A DNA stretch of 64,000 nucleotides, from contig CAKSEL010000005.1 in assembly GCA_934446675.1 (NCBI GenBank), positions 62,001-126,000 of the forward strand, given 5' to 3'. A program made the position numbers and the translations under genes. A model generated the notes under the pieces. That model was not told the origin of the DNA. It did no database searches and saw only the letters and a list, made by a program, of their open reading frames with translations. Position 1 is the stretch's first letter; each line of letters starts with the position of its first letter. This DNA is from an uncultured Eubacteriales bacterium (lineage in GTDB: Bacteria > Bacillota > Clostridia > Oscillospirales > CAG-382). Below, piece by piece: positions 38,617 through 46,886 of this stretch.

Positions 38617-39240
38617 ATGTCATTGTCAGATTTATTCAGAAGCCCGTCAAAAAAGCTTGAAAACAGCGTAAAGCAGGTATTCGCAGATCCTCCGGTGCTC
38701 GAAACGCCGAGGCTTATACTCAAAAAGATAGTTCCGGAGAACGCACGGGATATGTACGCATACGCAAGCGATCCGGACATTACGAAATATCTCACCTGGT
38801 CATGCCATTCGAGCCTGAAGGAAACCGAGAGATACATAAAACTGCTGCAAAAGAAGTACGACGCCGGAGTATTCAACGACTGGGGCGTAACCTTAAAGGA
38901 AAACGGGCGGTTTATAGGCACATGCGGCTACACGTCGTTTGATTTTGACGAAAGAAAAGCCGAGATAGGATATGTTATAGCAAAAGACTGCCACGGACAC
39001 GGATATGCGCCCGAAGCCGCAAGGAGAATAATGAAATTCGGCGCGGAAACTTTCGGTCTTGTCGGATATTTCGCAAAGATGATGGAAGGCAACGACGCGT
39101 CAATGAGCGTTATGAAAAAGTGCGGCATGATCTTTGACGGAGTTTACAAAAATTCCATGTACATTAAAGGCGAATACAAAACCATTATAGTTTTCAGGAC
39201 TCCCGACGGCAAGCTCGACGAGATACTCGCAAATCAATAA
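38617..39240 (+). CDS. GNAT family N-acetyltransferase (RimJ/RimL-like)
   Basis: A 207-residue acetyltransferase of the Acetyltransf_3 group, which includes RimJ/RimL and many small-molecule acetylases. The family pattern is LETPRLILKKIVPENARDMYAYASDPD, then FIGTCGYTSFDFDERKAEIGYVIAKDCHGHGYAPEA (acetyl-CoA loop), and NDASMSVMKKCGMIFDG. It uses acetyl-CoA in the cytosol; the acceptor is unknown. It is monocistronic between a clear promoter and a strong terminator. Confidence 0.9.
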   Translation: MSLSDLFRSPSKKLENSVKQVFADPPVLETPRLILKKIVPENARDMYAYASDPDITKYLTWSCHSSLKETERYIKLLQKKYDAGVFNDWGVTLKENGRFIGTCGYTSFDFDERKAEIGYVIAKDCHGHGYAPEAARRIMKFGAETFGLVGYFAKMMEGNDASMSVMKKCGMIFDGVYKNSMYIKGEYKTIIVFRTPDGKLDEILANQ

Positions 39241-39258
39241 TAAACCATCAAAATAACA

Positions 39259-39301
39259 ACAGTCCGATACGGAAACAAAAACCATACCGGACTGTATTTT
39301 T
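39259..39301 (+). terminator. Terminator after the GNAT gene (possibly bidirectional)
   Basis: ACAGTCCG (39259-39266) pairs perfectly with CGGACTGT (39288-39295), then ATTTTTA. It lies 25 bases from the end of the convergent ADP-ribosylglycohydrolase gene. Confidence 0.8.
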
Positions 39302-39325
39302 ATGCTTTTTTACGCAAAAATCAAA

Positions 39326-40750
39326 TTAACCGAAGAAAACAAGCGGAATAAGAGCAACCTCTGCTCTGCCCTCGCAGGTAATTTCGATTACGCCTCTGTT
39401 CTTTGACTCAACGTGTTCGCCTGCGGTAATGACATATTCGGAAACTGCGGGAATACCGTTTCTGTCGGCATTATCATCGACGTTCATATTGCCCTCTGCC
39501 TTCCAGCCTTCGGGAAGTAAGAATCTTATGCAGTAGTGCTTCTGGCTTGCAAGTTTCTTTGCAATGGTAAGCTTTACGCCGATAGTTCCGCCGGGTCTTA
39601 TATCGGGAGCGTGGTCGTATTCGACAACAACGTGCGAAGCAGTAAAGTCATGTTCAAAGAAGTATTCTGTGCGCTTGCCGAGCATATCTGCAAATGCGCG
39701 TCCCTTGAACGCCTCAACGTCCTCTGCGGAAAATTCGTCAGCGCCGTCGGTATAGTTTACACCCGTTACCTTATGCTGTTCGATTACTCTGTTTGTAAGT
39801 TCTGTACAGGTCGGAGGCACGTCGTAGAGAGAACCGCGTCCGATAGCAACGGTAACTATCTTGTCGCCGATATATTCCTGCCAGTCCTTAGGCACAACCT
39901 TTGTTCCGCCGAGAATACCGAGAACAGAACCCACGGTAGCGCCGGTGCAGTCGGTATCGTCACCGCAGTTTACCGCAATTATAAGCGACTGCTTGAAATC
40001 TCCTTCGCCGTAAAGCAGACCGATTACAGCATACGCTACGTTTGCCGGAGCCTGGAACCAGCCGAGTTCCTTATCGGCAAGAGTCATGTCGGTGACAATG
40101 TCGCGTGCTTCGCGCCAAGTCTTTTTGTTATCGTAACATTCAACCGCGGTCGTTATGTACTTATAGAAACGGCAGTTTTCCGGAATTTTTGAAAGACCTA
40201 TGTTGATAAGCTCTCTAATATCCTTTACTATAAATGCCGCGCTTTCGAGTGCAGCTACGAATATAGCCGCATATGTTCCCTCTCCCACGCCGTGGTCAAC
40301 GCAGGCGTCCTGATATGCGTAGTAAATTGCCTTTTCAACGTTTGCCGGGAACATGGTAGCCCATATCTCGGTTCTTATCCATGCGCCGTTGGAATGCTTC
40401 CATGAGTTCTTGTACTCGCCGCACATGGGCGCTACGAGTCCGTGAGCCATGTTGCCCTTGCAGACGCCGTACTCGTTCCAGTAGGGAGTAATGTATTCCA
40501 TCCAGTATTCGCCGAGAACCTTTGCGTCGATCTTGTTCGGACCGCCCTCTCTTCTGACTGCGGCGAGCCATACGAGCTGAAGATCAAGGTCGTCGTTGGG
40601 AAGCGGATTTCCGGGTTCGGAATTGAATCCCTTTATGTCGTGGACCTTTCTCTGTCCTTCAAACGGAGTGCCGAGAGTGCCGCCTATGTTCTTGCCGAGC
40701 CAGCACGCGTAGATCTTGTCGCGGAGTTCGTCTCTGTTAAGTCTTATCAT
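39326..40750 (-). CDS. ADP-ribosylglycohydrolase family protein
   Basis: A 474-residue protein. Residues 1-310 or so form an ADP-ribosylglycohydrolase fold: DKIYACWLGKNIGGTLGTPFEG near the N-terminus, NDDLDLQL (metal-binding aspartates) and NCGDDTDCTGATVGSVLGIL (second metal motif). The last 150 residues are a beta-rich accessory domain. Such two-domain members in gut bacteria are often linked to sugar or nucleoside use rather than protein de-ADP-ribosylation, but the substrate is not evident. The ATG at 40750 is chosen because GAGGAG precedes it. The promoter carries AraC-type repeats. Confidence 0.88.
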   Translation of the reverse strand: MIRLNRDELRDKIYACWLGKNIGGTLGTPFEGQRKVHDIKGFNSEPGNPLPNDDLDLQLVWLAAVRREGGPNKIDAKVLGEYWMEYITPYWNEYGVCKGNMAHGLVAPMCGEYKNSWKHSNGAWIRTEIWATMFPANVEKAIYYAYQDACVDHGVGEGTYAAIFVAALESAAFIVKDIRELINIGLSKIPENCRFYKYITTAVECYDNKKTWREARDIVTDMTLADKELGWFQAPANVAYAVIGLLYGEGDFKQSLIIAVNCGDDTDCTGATVGSVLGILGGTKVVPKDWQEYIGDKIVTVAIGRGSLYDVPPTCTELTNRVIEQHKVTGVNYTDGADEFSAEDVEAFKGRAFADMLGKRTEYFFEHDFTASHVVVEYDHAPDIRPGGTIGVKLTIAKKLASQKHYCIRFLLPEGWKAEGNMNVDDNADRNGIPAVSEYVITAGEHVESKNRGVIEITCEGRAEVALIPLVFFG

Positions 40751-40782
40751 GATAATGCTCCTCACTTTTAATTTTTTGAAAC

Positions 40783-40909
40783 AATCGGATTTTTGTGTTA
40801 TTTTTCCGATAAGTCTTTATTACAAAACAACATTACCATATGTAAAACCCTTTGTCAACAGATTTGAAAAACAAGTCGGATTTTTACAGTCAAAAAGTCG
40901 GATTTTTAC
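40783..40909 (-). promoter_or_regulatory. Promoter of the ADP-ribosylglycohydrolase gene with tandem direct repeats
   Basis: On the minus strand TTGACA (40853-40858) and TAATGT (40830-40835) are 17 bases apart. Upstream of -35 the 15-base sequence GTAAAAATCCGACTT occurs twice (40873-40887 and 40895-40909), 22 bases apart, an arrangement typical of AraC-family activator sites. A third, less exact copy lies in the leader (40783-40797), opposed by TCCGAT at 40805-40810. The distal repeat overlaps the end of the upstream protease gene. Confidence 0.7.
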
Positions 40910-42024
40910 CCCAAGATCAACTGCCTTGCGACGGGACTTCCCAGCCCCGTGCAGAAATCCCAGCCGATTTTTGCGGAATATTTGCCGTTGGAGCCTGTTT
41001 TTACGTCGTCAAAGCAATACTGCGGCTCATTATAGAACGACGCTCCGGCACAGGCATAAAAATACGGCAAAAGTCTGTTTTTTTCAAGTCCCGGCGGTTC
41101 TGACAGGAGTATACGCGCGCACAGAGCACAAACACAAGACGCCGCAAGGCTTGTTCCTCCCGACGTTGTCCAGCCGCCGCCCAAAGCACGGTTATAAGAC
41201 GGTCTTGATATGTACACAAAAGCACCGGGGTTGGTTTCGGCATAAAAGCAGACGTCGGGCAGTGCGCGAAAGCCCTCCGACATACCTTCTATCGGCGAAA
41301 AGACTTTCTGAAAATACGGTATTTGCTCATATCTGCTTTTTCCTCCTCCGCCGTATCTCCATGCACGCTGACGCGTTATCATTCTGCCGTCCGCACTCAT
41401 CTCGCACGTACTTCCTCCGACACTTATCACTCCCGGCGAGCTTGCCGGAAAGAACACTGCGCCTCCCATATCCCCTGCCGCCGACACAAACACGCTGCCA
41501 CTGTTCTTGAAATATGCGCTTATCTCGCCCTGCGACAGAAACTCGCCGGTTCCGAAACACATAAGCACAACATCGGCGCGTATTTCCTCCGACGCATACC
41601 TTACCGCCTCATACATTCTCTCAAAGCTGTCGTCATACGAAAACACGGCGTGAAGCTCCTGTCCCGGACACAGCGCGTTCACCCACTGCACGTCAAGCGA
41701 CGATTCGGAAATCCACGCGTCCTTTGACTTTGCGCTCTTACCCGACGGAAAGTGCATATTTACGGTATTCTTATCTATTCCGAAAAAGCTGCAGAAAACG
41801 TCAAGGTCGTCTCCGAGCGTTTCGTTTCGGAAAGCCTCTATCATTGCAATTTTCAGCTTTTTATCATATCTTTTTACCGGCAGTCCGTATGACTTTATTA
41901 TCTGCCGCGGCGTTATTCCGTCTTTTCCCGGAGTTTGGTAAAATCTGTCCGAAACCGGCACAAACGGCAGAATATCCGGTTTTGAAATGGGATATCTCGG
42001 AATGTTGCACTCGCATATATTCAT
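40906..42024 (-). CDS. Sedolisin-like serine peptidase (S53) without propeptide domain
   Basis: A 372-residue protein resembling the catalytic domain of kumamolisin-type sedolisins. The Glu/Asp pair is in ESSLDVQW (E107, D111), the oxyanion Asp in SAAGDMGG (D185) and the nucleophile in SGGTSLAA (S292). The calcium-site end FDD...NGKYSAKIGWDFCTGLGSP is also family-like. The protein begins about 35 residues before the catalytic domain (TPRQIIKSYGLP), so the usual activation prodomain of about 190 residues is missing. No signal peptide is seen, so it should be cytosolic unless exported otherwise. The ATG at 42024 has AAGGAGG upstream. Confidence 0.85.
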   Translation of the reverse strand: MNICECNIPRYPISKPDILPFVPVSDRFYQTPGKDGITPRQIIKSYGLPVKRYDKKLKIAMIEAFRNETLGDDLDVFCSFFGIDKNTVNMHFPSGKSAKSKDAWISESSLDVQWVNALCPGQELHAVFSYDDSFERMYEAVRYASEEIRADVVLMCFGTGEFLSQGEISAYFKNSGSVFVSAAGDMGGAVFFPASSPGVISVGGSTCEMSADGRMITRQRAWRYGGGGKSRYEQIPYFQKVFSPIEGMSEGFRALPDVCFYAETNPGAFVYISRPSYNRALGGGWTTSGGTSLAASCVCALCARILLSEPPGLEKNRLLPYFYACAGASFYNEPQYCFDDVKTGSNGKYSAKIGWDFCTGLGSPVARQLILG

Positions 42025-42107
42025 GTTGATTTCCTCCTTACCCTGCATTATATTCGCGTTTTCACACAGTTATCAGTATACATTAACTTTATGTTAACCG
42101 GTTGTTG

Positions 42108-42136
42108 TTGATTTTGGAAACTATCCGGTATAAAAT
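42108..42136 (+). promoter_or_regulatory. Promoter of ftsH
   Basis: TTGATT (42108-42113) and TAAAAT (42131-42136) are 17 bases apart. Just upstream TTAAC and GTTAA form a short inverted repeat (42083-42097). Confidence 0.5.
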
Positions 42137-42184
42137 ATAGTAAAATAACGCAAATTAATAAATAATTGAAAGAACGGTGAAACT

Positions 42185-44011
42185 ATGAAAGAGGTCAAAA
42201 CCCCGAAAAAACCGCTGTATTTTTACTACATTATAGCTTTATGCGTTTTAATGGCGATCAATTTCTTAGCGCTTCCGCATATGCTTGAAAGCCGTATAAA
42301 AGAAGTGGATTACGGCACGTTCATGTCCATGACGGAAGACAAGAAAATAGACAAAGTTGAAATTCAGGACAACAGGATCGTATTTACCGCGAAAGACGAC
42401 AAAAACACCGTCTACGAAACCGGCATTATAAACGATCTCGGACTTGTTGACAGACTGCATGAGGCAGGCGCGGAATTTTCAAGCGAGATAGTACAACAGA
42501 CCTCGCCGATCGTAAGTTTTCTTGTATCGTGGGTGCTCCCGTTTGCGATTTTCTACGCGCTCGGTCAGTATATGATGAAAAAGATGACCGACAAGGCAGG
42601 CGGTCCCAACTCCATGATGTTCGGCATGGGAAAAAGCAATGCCAAAATATATGTAAGCTCGACGGAGGGCATAAAGTTTTCAGACGTTGCCGGCGAGGAC
42701 GAGGCTAAGGAAAACCTTACCGAAATAGTAAGCTATCTGCACAATCCCGGAAAGTACCGCGAAATAGGCGCGTCAATGCCAAAGGGCATACTTCTCGTAG
42801 GACCTCCCGGCACGGGCAAAACAATGCTTGCAAAGGCTGTCGCAGGAGAATCCAACGTCCCGTTTTTCTCGATCTCGGGTTCGGAATTTGTAGAGATGTT
42901 CGTCGGCATGGGTGCGTCCAAGGTGCGCGACCTGTTCAGACAGGCTAAAGAAAAAGCGCCCTGTATAGTATTTATCGACGAAATAGACGCGATAGGCAAA
43001 AAGCGCGACGGTCAAATAGGCGGAAACGACGAGCGCGAGCAGACTTTAAACCAGCTGCTTACCGAAATGGACGGCTTTGAGGACAACACGGGCGTTATAA
43101 TTCTCGCCGCAACCAACCGTCCCGAATCCCTTGACCCGGCTCTTACACGTCCCGGACGTTTTGACAGGCGCGTTCCGGTTGAACTTCCCGACTTAAAGGG
43201 CAGAGAGGCGATTTTAAGAGTACACGCAAAGAAAATCAAGCTTGAACAGAACGTAGATTTCAACAAGGTCGCGAGAATGGCGTCGGGCGCGTCGGGTGCG
43301 GAGCTTGCAAACATTGTAAACGAGGCTGCTCTGCGTGCTGTCCGTGACGGACGTCCGTATGCAACGGAAGAAGATCTTGAAGAAAGCATAGAAACAGTTA
43401 TAGCAGGATACCAGAAGAAAAACGCTATTCTCACCGACAAGGAAAAGATGATAGTCGCATATCACGAAATAGGTCATGCGCTTGTCGCGGCAAGGCAGTC
43501 GCACTCCGCGCCGGTTCAGAAGATAACGATAGTTCCGAGAACCTCCGGTGCGCTCGGATATACAATGCAGGTCGAAGAGGGCGAACACAACCTGATGAGC
43601 AAAGAGGAAATTGAAAACAAGATTGCAACTCTTACCGGCGGACGCGCTGCCGAAGAGGTCGTATTCAATTCCGTAACCACCGGCGCCTCAAACGACATCG
43701 AACAGGCAACGCGCCTTGCAAGGGCGATGATAACACGTTACGGCATGAGCGCGGATTTTGACATGGTTGCGCTTGAAAACGTAACAAATCAGTATCTCGG
43801 CGGCGACGCCTCGCTCGCCTGCTCTGCGGAAACCCAGACAAAGATCGACGCGGAAGCCGTAAGCATAATCAAAAAGCAGCACGAAAAGGCGGTAGAAATT
43901 TTAAGAAACGACCGCACAAAGCTTGACGAGCTTGCCAAGTTCCTCTATGAAAAGGAAACCATTACCGGCGAGGAATTTGTGAAGATTCTTGAGCAGGCCG
44001 ACAATCAATAA
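42185..44011 (+). CDS. ftsH: ATP-dependent zinc metalloprotease FtsH
   Basis: A 608-residue membrane-bound AAA+ protease that degrades membrane and regulatory proteins. Two membrane segments (about residues 11-30 and 108-128) flank an outer domain of about 80 residues. The AAA module has Walker A GPPGTGKT (206-213), Walker B IVFIDEIDAIG, the pore loop FVGMGASKVRDLF and the SRH region ATNRPESLDPALTRPGRFDR. The protease has HEIGH (427-431). Start ATG 42185, with only a weak Shine-Dalgarno (AACGGTGAAACT). It stands alone, not beside tilS-hpt as in many Firmicutes. Confidence 0.98.
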   Translation: MKEVKTPKKPLYFYYIIALCVLMAINFLALPHMLESRIKEVDYGTFMSMTEDKKIDKVEIQDNRIVFTAKDDKNTVYETGIINDLGLVDRLHEAGAEFSSEIVQQTSPIVSFLVSWVLPFAIFYALGQYMMKKMTDKAGGPNSMMFGMGKSNAKIYVSSTEGIKFSDVAGEDEAKENLTEIVSYLHNPGKYREIGASMPKGILLVGPPGTGKTMLAKAVAGESNVPFFSISGSEFVEMFVGMGASKVRDLFRQAKEKAPCIVFIDEIDAIGKKRDGQIGGNDEREQTLNQLLTEMDGFEDNTGVIILAATNRPESLDPALTRPGRFDRRVPVELPDLKGREAILRVHAKKIKLEQNVDFNKVARMASGASGAELANIVNEAALRAVRDGRPYATEEDLEESIETVIAGYQKKNAILTDKEKMIVAYHEIGHALVAARQSHSAPVQKITIVPRTSGALGYTMQVEEGEHNLMSKEEIENKIATLTGGRAAEEVVFNSVTTGASNDIEQATRLARAMITRYGMSADFDMVALENVTNQYLGGDASLACSAETQTKIDAEAVSIIKKQHEKAVEILRNDRTKLDELAKFLYEKETITGEEFVKILEQADNQ

Positions 44012-44076
44012 AATAAAACATTCCCCGAAGTCAGACTTTCTTTAAAGGCTCCGGGGAAAACTTTAATATATTATAA

Positions 44077-44126
44077 AAAGACAAACCATGCGCAATTAAG
44101 CACACACGGTCTGTCTTTCTTTTTTA
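44077..44126 (+). terminator. Terminator of ftsH
   Basis: AAAGACA (44077-44083) pairs with TGTCTTT (44112-44118), followed by CTTTTTT. An upstream TTCCCCG/CGGGGAA hairpin (about 44022-44059) strengthens it. Confidence 0.75.
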
Positions 44127-44175
44127 CGCCTTTTCGGGCAAAACTTTTGTATTACACTTCAGAATATGCCGGGCA

Positions 44176-44979
44176 TTATTTTGTAAGGCTGAACCAGATT
44201 CCGCCGTTTCCGCGGTAATCCTGACCGAACGCAACGGACGGAGTTGAGTCGCCGGCGTTAATCTCCTTTGCAATATATCCGGTAACAGAACCGCCGTCAT
44301 AAATATTGGTATTTATGCTTGCATTTTCGGGCATTACGAGAAGCGATATATTATTGTACTTTACAAAATCAGTGGAATAAAAATTAAACTTTCCCTCCGA
44401 GATTGATATTGCCATGTCTTTGCTTACATTCTTAACGCCCACGGTTACTTTCGCAAGTACGTATTCCTTGCCTTCCTCCGGATCATCATTCCAGAAATCG
44501 TTGGCTTCTTTAAGAATTTTTGCGGCTTCTTCTCCGCGCCATACTTCATTAAGCGTTACGGTTGCATTGTAAGTTACCGTTTCAAAATCATCGTCATATG
44601 TTTCTAAAACAACGCTCTGAGCAGTTCCGATCGGCGCAGGATTTGTTCTGCTGTATTTGTTATCTCCGGGTTTTGCACCGAGAAAAACAGTCTGCGTATC
44701 AGCGTCCCACTCTACGTCCTTACCGAACGCGCCTGCCACCGCCCTTACCGGCAGATACGTCGTGCCGTCCATTATAAACGGTACAACTTGGTTTCCGTTT
44801 GCGTCCTTGGGTTCGATATACGAGCCGTCAATGCAGATTTTGATGTCATTGTAAAACAATTCCGCGGTTTTGGAAATCTTATCTCCCGCAGCACCCGTCG
44901 CCATGCCTGCAAGCACAGCCGCACTCAGCATACCGAGCGCAAATCCCTTTGCTTTTTCTTTAATCGTTTTTTCTTTCAC
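44176..44979 (-). CDS. Secreted protein with copper amine oxidase N-terminal-like domain
   Basis: A 267-residue exported protein. After a signal-like hydrophobic segment (FALGMLSAAVLAGMATGAAG) comes a copper amine oxidase N-terminal-like domain (about residues 40-105): ICIDGSYIEPKDANGNQVVPFIMDGTTYLPVRAVAGAFGKDVEWD. In Clostridia this domain is a common surface or wall-associated module. The C-terminal 150 residues resemble DUF4352/DUF5067-like beta-sandwich proteins. The start is GTG 44977-44979 because AGGAGG lies eight bases upstream; a longer frame to 45048 adds residues with no site. It is divergent from the XRE regulator gene. Confidence 0.8.
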   Translation of the reverse strand: MKEKTIKEKAKGFALGMLSAAVLAGMATGAAGDKISKTAELFYNDIKICIDGSYIEPKDANGNQVVPFIMDGTTYLPVRAVAGAFGKDVEWDADTQTVFLGAKPGDNKYSRTNPAPIGTAQSVVLETYDDDFETVTYNATVTLNEVWRGEEAAKILKEANDFWNDDPEEGKEYVLAKVTVGVKNVSKDMAISISEGKFNFYSTDFVKYNNISLLVMPENASINTNIYDGGSVTGYIAKEINAGDSTPSVAFGQDYRGNGGIWFSLTK

Positions 44980-45066
44980 TTCTTTTTCCTCCTGCTGTTT
45001 ATTTATCGTTTGCGAGTTTATTTTAGCACAAAAAATCTTAACTGTCAATAGAAAATAAAACTTTTA

Positions 45067-45146
45067 GTTAACGTTTTAAGACTTTGTATTCTGTTAATAA
45101 TAGCTTTTGGGTGTTAGAATTGAATAAAGGCAGGTGTTAACGTTTT
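45067..45146. promoter_or_regulatory. Divergent regulatory region with repeated GTTAACGTTTT
   Basis: GTTAACGTTTT occurs exactly at 45067-45077 and 45136-45146, 69 bases apart and in the same orientation; the second copy overlaps the XRE start codon. Related half-sites GTTAATAAT and GTTAGAATT lie between them. An extended -10 (TGTTAGAAT) at 45113-45120 can serve the XRE gene. These are candidate operators for the XRE protein. Confidence 0.5.
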
Positions 45147-45486
45147 GAATTATCAATTATTGGGCAAACATATACGCGAGAAAAGAAAAGAGAAAAAATA
45201 CACTCTTGAACAGCTTGCCGAAAAGCTTGACGTTTCCACCACATTTATAGGTCAGATAGAAAGAGCAAAAGGAATACCCTCGCTTGAAACGCTCGTCAAA
45301 ATTGCAAACGTTCTGGAAACCTCGGCGGACAGCCTGCTTTTCGGAAATCTTGACGCAAAATCCGGAAACAGCCACTTTATCAAGGAAATAGAGGAGCTTA
45401 CCGCGGATTTTTCGGCAAAAGACAAAGAACTGCTTTTAAAAAACATAGAAATAATAAAGGAACTGCGTCAAAGCGGCGGCGCATAA
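45145..45486 (+). CDS. XRE family transcriptional regulator
   Basis: A 113-residue protein with an N-terminal helix-turn-helix of the Cro/CI type (residues 7-62: IREKRKEKKYTLEQLAEKLDVSTTFIGQIERAKGIPSLETLVKIANVL). The C-terminal 40 residues form a charged helix that could mediate dimerisation. The start is TTG 45145 with AGGTG upstream. It is divergent from the secreted domain protein, and the repeats between them suggest that it controls that gene and itself. Confidence 0.85.
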   Translation: MNYQLLGKHIREKRKEKKYTLEQLAEKLDVSTTFIGQIERAKGIPSLETLVKIANVLETSADSLLFGNLDAKSGNSHFIKEIEELTADFSAKDKELLLKNIEIIKELRQSGGA

Positions 45487-45526
45487 AAACTTTTTTCAAA
45501 TGTACGAAAAAAATCGCAAAAAGGTA

Positions 45527-45555
45527 TTGACAAAAGCACCGTGAAGTGATATAAT
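45527..45555 (+). promoter_or_regulatory. Consensus promoter of the tRNA operon
   Basis: TTGACA (45527-45532) and TATAAT (45550-45555) are separated by 17 bases. Confidence 0.9.
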
Positions 45556-45620
45556 ATCATACGTCGCAGGGCAGAGGGCAAGAAAAACCTTAAAGCTGCG
45601 TGATATAAAACGGCTGAAAT

Positions 45621-45696
45621 GCTGGTGTAGCTCAATTGGCAGAGTAGCTGATTTGTAATCAGCAGGTTGGGGGTTCGATTCCCTTCACCAGCTCCA
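45621..45696 (+). tRNA. tRNA-Thr (anticodon UGU)
   Basis: A 76-base cloverleaf. The acceptor stem GCTGGTG pairs with CACCAGC, the anticodon stem GCTGA/TCAGC encloses the loop TTTGTAA (anticodon TGT), the T arm contains GGTTCGATTCC, and CCA is encoded. Confidence 0.95.
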
Positions 45697-45734
45697 TTCA
45701 AGGCTTTTTTGCTTTGAAAGATACAATAAAATAC

Positions 45735-45819
45735 GGGGGAATTCCCGAGCGGCCAAAGGGGGCAGACTGTAAATCTGTTGTCTCTGACTTCGGTGGTCCG
45801 AATCCACCTTCCCCCACCA
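45735..45819 (+). tRNA. tRNA-Tyr (anticodon GUA)
   Basis: An 85-base class II tRNA with a long variable arm. The acceptor stem GGGGGAA pairs with TTCCCCC, the anticodon stem CAGA/TCTG encloses CTGTAAA (anticodon GTA), and CCA is encoded. It is 38 bases after tRNA-Thr on the same transcript. Confidence 0.95.
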
Positions 45820-45820
45820 G

Positions 45821-45848
45821 AAAAGCACTTCTGATGAGGTGCTTTTTT
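45821..45848 (+). terminator. Terminator of the tRNA operon
   Basis: AAAAGCAC pairs with GTGCTTTT, followed by a T run. A second hairpin TCCGC/GCGGA with T6 lies at 45991-46010. Confidence 0.85.
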
Positions 45849-46035
45849 CTTGCCGTTTTCCGCAAACAGCTTTGCCGCAAATTATTCACCATGCAAACGC
45901 AAAATACCATGCGGTGAGCAGAAATATATCCGTTTACATCGAAACAGCGCCTTGCGTACAAATGCAGCATACGTTACAGCCATTACATTTTCCGCTTACG
46001 GCGGATTTTTTATTATCCAAAAAAGCAAAATGCGC

Positions 46036-46061
46036 AAAAAAACGTCCGCCTTTCGGCGGAC
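46036..46061 (-). terminator. Terminator of the GNAT gene at 46081
   Basis: Perfect stem GTCCGCC/GGCGGAC (46044-46061, loop TTTC) is followed on the minus strand by GTTTTTTT. Confidence 0.9.
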
Positions 46062-46080
46062 AGGTACTGATATGATTTTT

Positions 46081-46875
46081 TTAACCGTCCGAATTTAAGA
46101 TTTCGACAAGCTCTTTATCCCTTACGGTAAGCTCAGTCCACGCAGGATAAAATCCGCACTTGACGGCGTTCTTTACAGAACGGATATTTGACCACGCAGA
46201 GCAGTAAAACGGCACTTTCCAGCGTTCGAGAATCTCTTTTGCAAGGTGTGACGTGACCGAGCACGCAACGTTCTTTCTGCGGTATTCCGGCAGCACATCG
46301 ACGCCTATCTGCCACATATTTTCGCAGTCCGCCGAGCAAGCCGCAAGCCCGACAAGCTTTTCGCCGTCATATGCGCCGACGCCGAGCACGTCAAGCTGTT
46401 TTCTTTCCCTGCATATCGCGTTGCTCCACTCGTCGGTATACAGATCTTCAAACTGCGCGCGTCCGAGAATCTTCAGCTCGTATCCGCAGTCAAAAAGCAG
46501 CATTTTTGTGACGTCCGGCAAAAAGTATTCCGCCATAAAACACACGCTTTTGCCGTAAGGTGAGAATTTTTCTTCGAGCACGTGAAGATTCGGCGTTTCA
46601 AAGCAGTGCGGAAAGCCGTATTTATCAATATATTCTTTGACAAACGTCAGATACTGCTCTTTTGCGCCGGCAACGACGTTATTTCCGTATGAAACAATAT
46701 TGCAGTCTAACGGCAGAGCATTGTGCGGCGTCGTCAGATATTTTCTCGCATAGGGCGAGGATTCAGATACTGCCGCAACATTCTCGCTTTTGGTAAAATC
46801 CTCAGGCTCGCAGCCGAGTTCGATTGCCGACTGTTTCATTGCAATATCAAGAATTTCCCTGTTTGTAAAACCCAT
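46081..46875 (-). CDS. GNAT family N-acetyltransferase
   Basis: A 264-residue protein. The acetyltransferase core lies in the C-terminal half: VLGVGAYDGEKLVGLAACSADCENMWQIGVDVLPEYRRKNVACSVTSHLAKEIL (acetyl-CoA binding) and WSNIRSVKNAVKCGFYPAWTEL. The N-terminal 110 residues are less typical. The acceptor is unknown. The ATG at 46875 has AAGGAGAAAAAT before it; ATG 46890 has no good site. It starts 12 bases after the antiporter gene and probably shares its transcript. Confidence 0.85.
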   Translation of the reverse strand: MGFTNREILDIAMKQSAIELGCEPEDFTKSENVAAVSESSPYARKYLTTPHNALPLDCNIVSYGNNVVAGAKEQYLTFVKEYIDKYGFPHCFETPNLHVLEEKFSPYGKSVCFMAEYFLPDVTKMLLFDCGYELKILGRAQFEDLYTDEWSNAICRERKQLDVLGVGAYDGEKLVGLAACSADCENMWQIGVDVLPEYRRKNVACSVTSHLAKEILERWKVPFYCSAWSNIRSVKNAVKCGFYPAWTELTVRDKELVEILNSDG

Positions 46876-46886
46876 ATTTTTCTCCT

